Below, in pieces: positions 6,051 through 7,590 of a stretch of DNA of 7,590 nt. Under the pieces are notes generated by a model. It was given only the letters and a program-made list of their open reading frames with translations, did no database searches and was not told the origin of the DNA. How positions within the stretch are numbered: the first letter of the stretch is position 1; every line of letters starts with the position of its first letter. The stretch is from Acidobacteriota bacterium (GTDB taxonomy: Bacteria > Acidobacteriota > Vicinamibacteria > Vicinamibacterales > CAVVIG01): contig QHWL01000051.1 in assembly GCA_003222555.1 (NCBI GenBank), forward strand, positions 1 to 7,590, read 5' to 3'. Made by a program: the position numbers and the translations under genes.

Positions 6051-7225
6051 CATCGTCCTCTCAGGGCCGACGCGCTCGCGCCGTTCGGCTCACGCCCGAC
6101 TCGCACAGCTGTCGCCGCCAACAGCCGATCGTAAAGCGCCGTCGTGGAAGCGATCCAGCCGTCCACCCCGAACCGGGGCAGCACCACTCGTCGGGCGCTG
6201 TCGCCGAGTCGGCGTCCGGCTGCGGGATCCATCACGAGATGCGCCAATGCGCGGCCGAGCGCCTCCCTGTCCGCGGGCGGGACAAGCAGGCCGGTGCGGC
6301 CATCTTCGACAACTTCAGGCACGCCGGCGACATTGCTCGCAACAACCGGCACCCCCGCTCCCATCGCAAGAATGAGCGCCAGCGGAAGCCCTTCCCAAAG
6401 CGAGGGGAGCACAAACACGTCAATCGCGTTCAGCAGATCGCCGACGTCGCGCCGCACACCGAGGAAATGCACCCGGGACGACAGACCCAGCGCTTCCGCC
6501 CGATTGCCCAGGCTCTCACGAAGATCCCCGTCGCCAGCAACGAGCAGATGCAAGTTCTGCAGGGCAGGCGTGTGCGCGAGCGCGTCGAACAGAATCGCGT
6601 GGCCCTTCTGCTCCGTCAGCCGGCCGATCATCCCCGCCACGGGCTGATCGGGCCGGAGATCGAGCGACGCGCGAACCTCGGCGCGTGTCCGCGTCGTTGC
6701 CAGGCGCGCCCAGTCGACGGCGTTGCGGATCACGTCGACCTTCTCCGGATCCGCATGCACTTGCCGGATGTAGGACTCGCGAACCGACTCGGCCACGACC
6801 ACGACGCTCGCGGTGCCGTGCATCAGCAACCGCTCCGCCAAGGCGTGACGGCGACGCTTGCGGTGGTAGATGTTGTGTTCAGAGCCGATCACAATCGGCA
6901 CGCGCGCCAGCATCGCGGCAAAACGGCCGTACAGGCTCGCCGTCAGCAGAAAGGTATGGACGATGTGCGGCTGCGTCTCGCGCAGAAACCGCCAAATGCG
7001 AGCGACGTCCCAGGGACGGCGCAGGCCTGGATTGAGACCGAGCGCCGTGACTGGAATGCCTGCCGCTCTGATCTCGCGCCCGATGGGCCCAAGGTGGTTG
7101 ATGGCGCAGACCATCGGCTCAAATCGATCGGGCAGGTGCCGTACCAGGTTGAGCACCAAATCCTCGGCGCCGCCGACTTCGAATGTCTGGGCGACGTACA
7201 TCACGCGGGTGCGGTGGGCGCTCAT
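6050..7225 (-). CDS. GT4 family glycosyltransferase (GT-B fold), EX7E second Glu replaced by Leu
   Basis: A 391-aa retaining GT-B enzyme expected to transfer a sugar from a nucleotide donor to a lipid-linked or growing glycan at the cytosolic membrane face. The N-terminal acceptor domain opens with VMYVAQTFEVGGAEDLVLNLVRHL (residues 8-31), the typical 'GGAE' loop. HTFLLTASLYGR and GSEHNIYH (about 90-121) are also typical. The donor domain starts near 195 with MIGRLTEQKG (R202 and K207, expected phosphate contacts), then VAGDGDLRESL and FVLPSLWEGLPLALILAMGAGVPVVAS. In the EX7E motif the first Glu is E278, but the position eight residues later is Leu286 (codon ctt). Donor binding may therefore be altered. 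The ATG at 7225 is chosen because it overlaps the upstream stop (ATGA) and sits at the canonical N-terminus; the frame stays open upstream to 7519, but that part is an Arg/Ala-rich shadow of the methyltransferase. Downstream, the stop abuts the palindromic repeat. Confidence 0.93.
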   Translation of the reverse strand: MSAHRTRVMYVAQTFEVGGAEDLVLNLVRHLPDRFEPMVCAINHLGPIGREIRAAGIPVTALGLNPGLRRPWDVARIWRFLRETQPHIVHTFLLTASLYGRFAAMLARVPIVIGSEHNIYHRKRRRHALAERLLMHGTASVVVVAESVRESYIRQVHADPEKVDVIRNAVDWARLATTRTRAEVRASLDLRPDQPVAGMIGRLTEQKGHAILFDALAHTPALQNLHLLVAGDGDLRESLGNRAEALGLSSRVHFLGVRRDVGDLLNAIDVFVLPSLWEGLPLALILAMGAGVPVVASNVAGVPEVVEDGRTGLLVPPADREALGRALAHLVMDPAAGRRLGDSARRVVLPRFGVDGWIASTTALYDRLLAATAVRVGREPNGASASALRGR

Positions 7226-7590
7226 GAAGCCATCGGCTTCCGCGCGACCGCCAACATGTGGAGATGCACGTCCGACTCGAACGGCTCGATCGACTCGACA
7301 GCGAGGTCGACGGCGGCCAGTACTTCGCGCACGCGCTCTTCGTCCGCATAGAGCCCGCCGCTCATCAACCTGGCCCGGAGCCGTCGACCGAGGGCCGGAG
7401 GCGCGACGGCCGCCCAAGGCAGCAGCCATTCGCCGACCCGCCGCTTGAGCGTGCGCGGCACCGAGAACGACAAGGGGTGTACCGTCGTGAACGCGAACCG
7501 TCCGCCCGGCTTGAGCCACCGCTTCACCCGGGCCACGACCGTTTCGTCGAACGGCGAGTGCTCGGCCAGGACGCCGATCGAGTACACGAG
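7222..7590 (-). CDS. Class I SAM-dependent methyltransferase, C-terminal part (5' end outside window)
   Basis: Partial gene: the frame is open to the window edge and 122 residues are visible before a TGA at 7224-7222. The first residues, LVYSIGVLAEHSP, match the post-motif-II segment of class I (Rossmann-fold) methyltransferases (usual form 'VYSIGVLEHTPD'). RWLKPGGRFAFTTVHP is the 'LKPGG' motif that precedes strand beta-5. The SAM-binding glycine-rich motif I and the acidic ribose contact would lie upstream, outside the window. The C-terminal part (MSGGLYADEERVREVLAAVDLAVESIEP) resembles the usual final helix and strands. Such enzymes in glycan clusters often methylate sugars or chain ends, or act on ubiquinone-like substrates; the substrate cannot be read here. 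Its stop overlaps the start of the next glycosyltransferase by four bases (ATGA, 7222-7225), so it belongs to the same operon. The family call is firm; a sugar-methylating role is inference. Confidence 0.88.
   Translation of the reverse strand, partial: LVYSIGVLAEHSPFDETVVARVKRWLKPGGRFAFTTVHPLSFSVPRTLKRRVGEWLLPWAAVAPPALGRRLRARLMSGGLYADEERVREVLAAVDLAVESIEPFESDVHLHMLAVARKPMAS

Noticed and set aside
6239..7351. Long plus-strand open frame of 370 codons antisense to a glycosyltransferase
   Set aside because: Arg/His/Gln-rich translation without domain signatures; long antisense frames are expected in high-GC DNA opposite a well-supported GT4 gene.
7226..7519. N-terminal extension of the 391-aa glycosyltransferase, open in frame back to 7519
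   Set aside because: The extra residues are Arg/Ala/Gly-rich with no family similarity and lie over the methyltransferase gene in another frame; the ATGA overlap at 7222-7225 marks the start.

Overview
The window is part of a cell-surface or exopolysaccharide glycan biosynthesis operon. Every gene I can support lies on the minus strand, so transcription runs from position 7590 towards 1. DNA is GC-rich (strongly G/C third codon positions), except for one AT-rich intergenic repeat. The organism is a high-GC bacterium. The run of GT4 enzymes of the 'EEGAG' type, a DUF4330-like membrane protein and an intergenic 7-bp ATTGAAG repeat would fit an Acidobacteriota-type genome, but that is an impression from context, not a demonstrated assignment.

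Layout in transcription order: (1) 3' end of a SAM-dependent methyltransferase (7590-7222); (2) a GT4 glycosyltransferase of 391 aa (7225-6050) that lacks the second Glu of the family's EX7E motif; (3) a 129-bp gap (6049-5921) filled by a degenerate heptamer repeat arranged as a large imperfect palindrome; (4) a GT4 glycosyltransferase of 404 aa (5920-4706); (5) a GT4 glycosyltransferase of 380 aa (4709-3567); (6) a polytopic membrane protein of 462 aa resembling GT-C enzymes or Wzy-like polymerases (3570-2182); (7) a 274-aa single-pass membrane protein with a DUF4330-like N-terminus, an IPT/TIG-like domain and a Lys/Pro tail (2185-1361); (8) a 71-aa orphan ORF (1364-1149); (9) a GT4 glycosyltransferase of 387 aa (1185-22); (10) probably the first codons of another gene (25-1).

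Six junctions are 4-nt ATGA or GTGA stop/start overlaps (7222-7225, 4706-4709, 3567-3570, 2182-2185, 1361-1364, 22-25). This implies a single translationally coupled transcript and helps fix the true starts. Functionally, four cytosolic GT4 enzymes would add successive sugars to a lipid-linked or nucleotide-activated glycan, the methyltransferase may modify a sugar or cap the chain, and the polytopic protein would act at the membrane (sugar transfer from a lipid carrier, or polymerisation). The DUF4330/IPT protein has its bulk outside the cytoplasm, perhaps in glycan export or assembly; this last step is inference. I found no RNA genes, insertion sequences, CRISPR arrays or convincing promoters. 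The most interesting items are the palindromic repeat, the DUF4330-IPT protein, the small orphan ORF and the GT4 with the altered EX7E motif.
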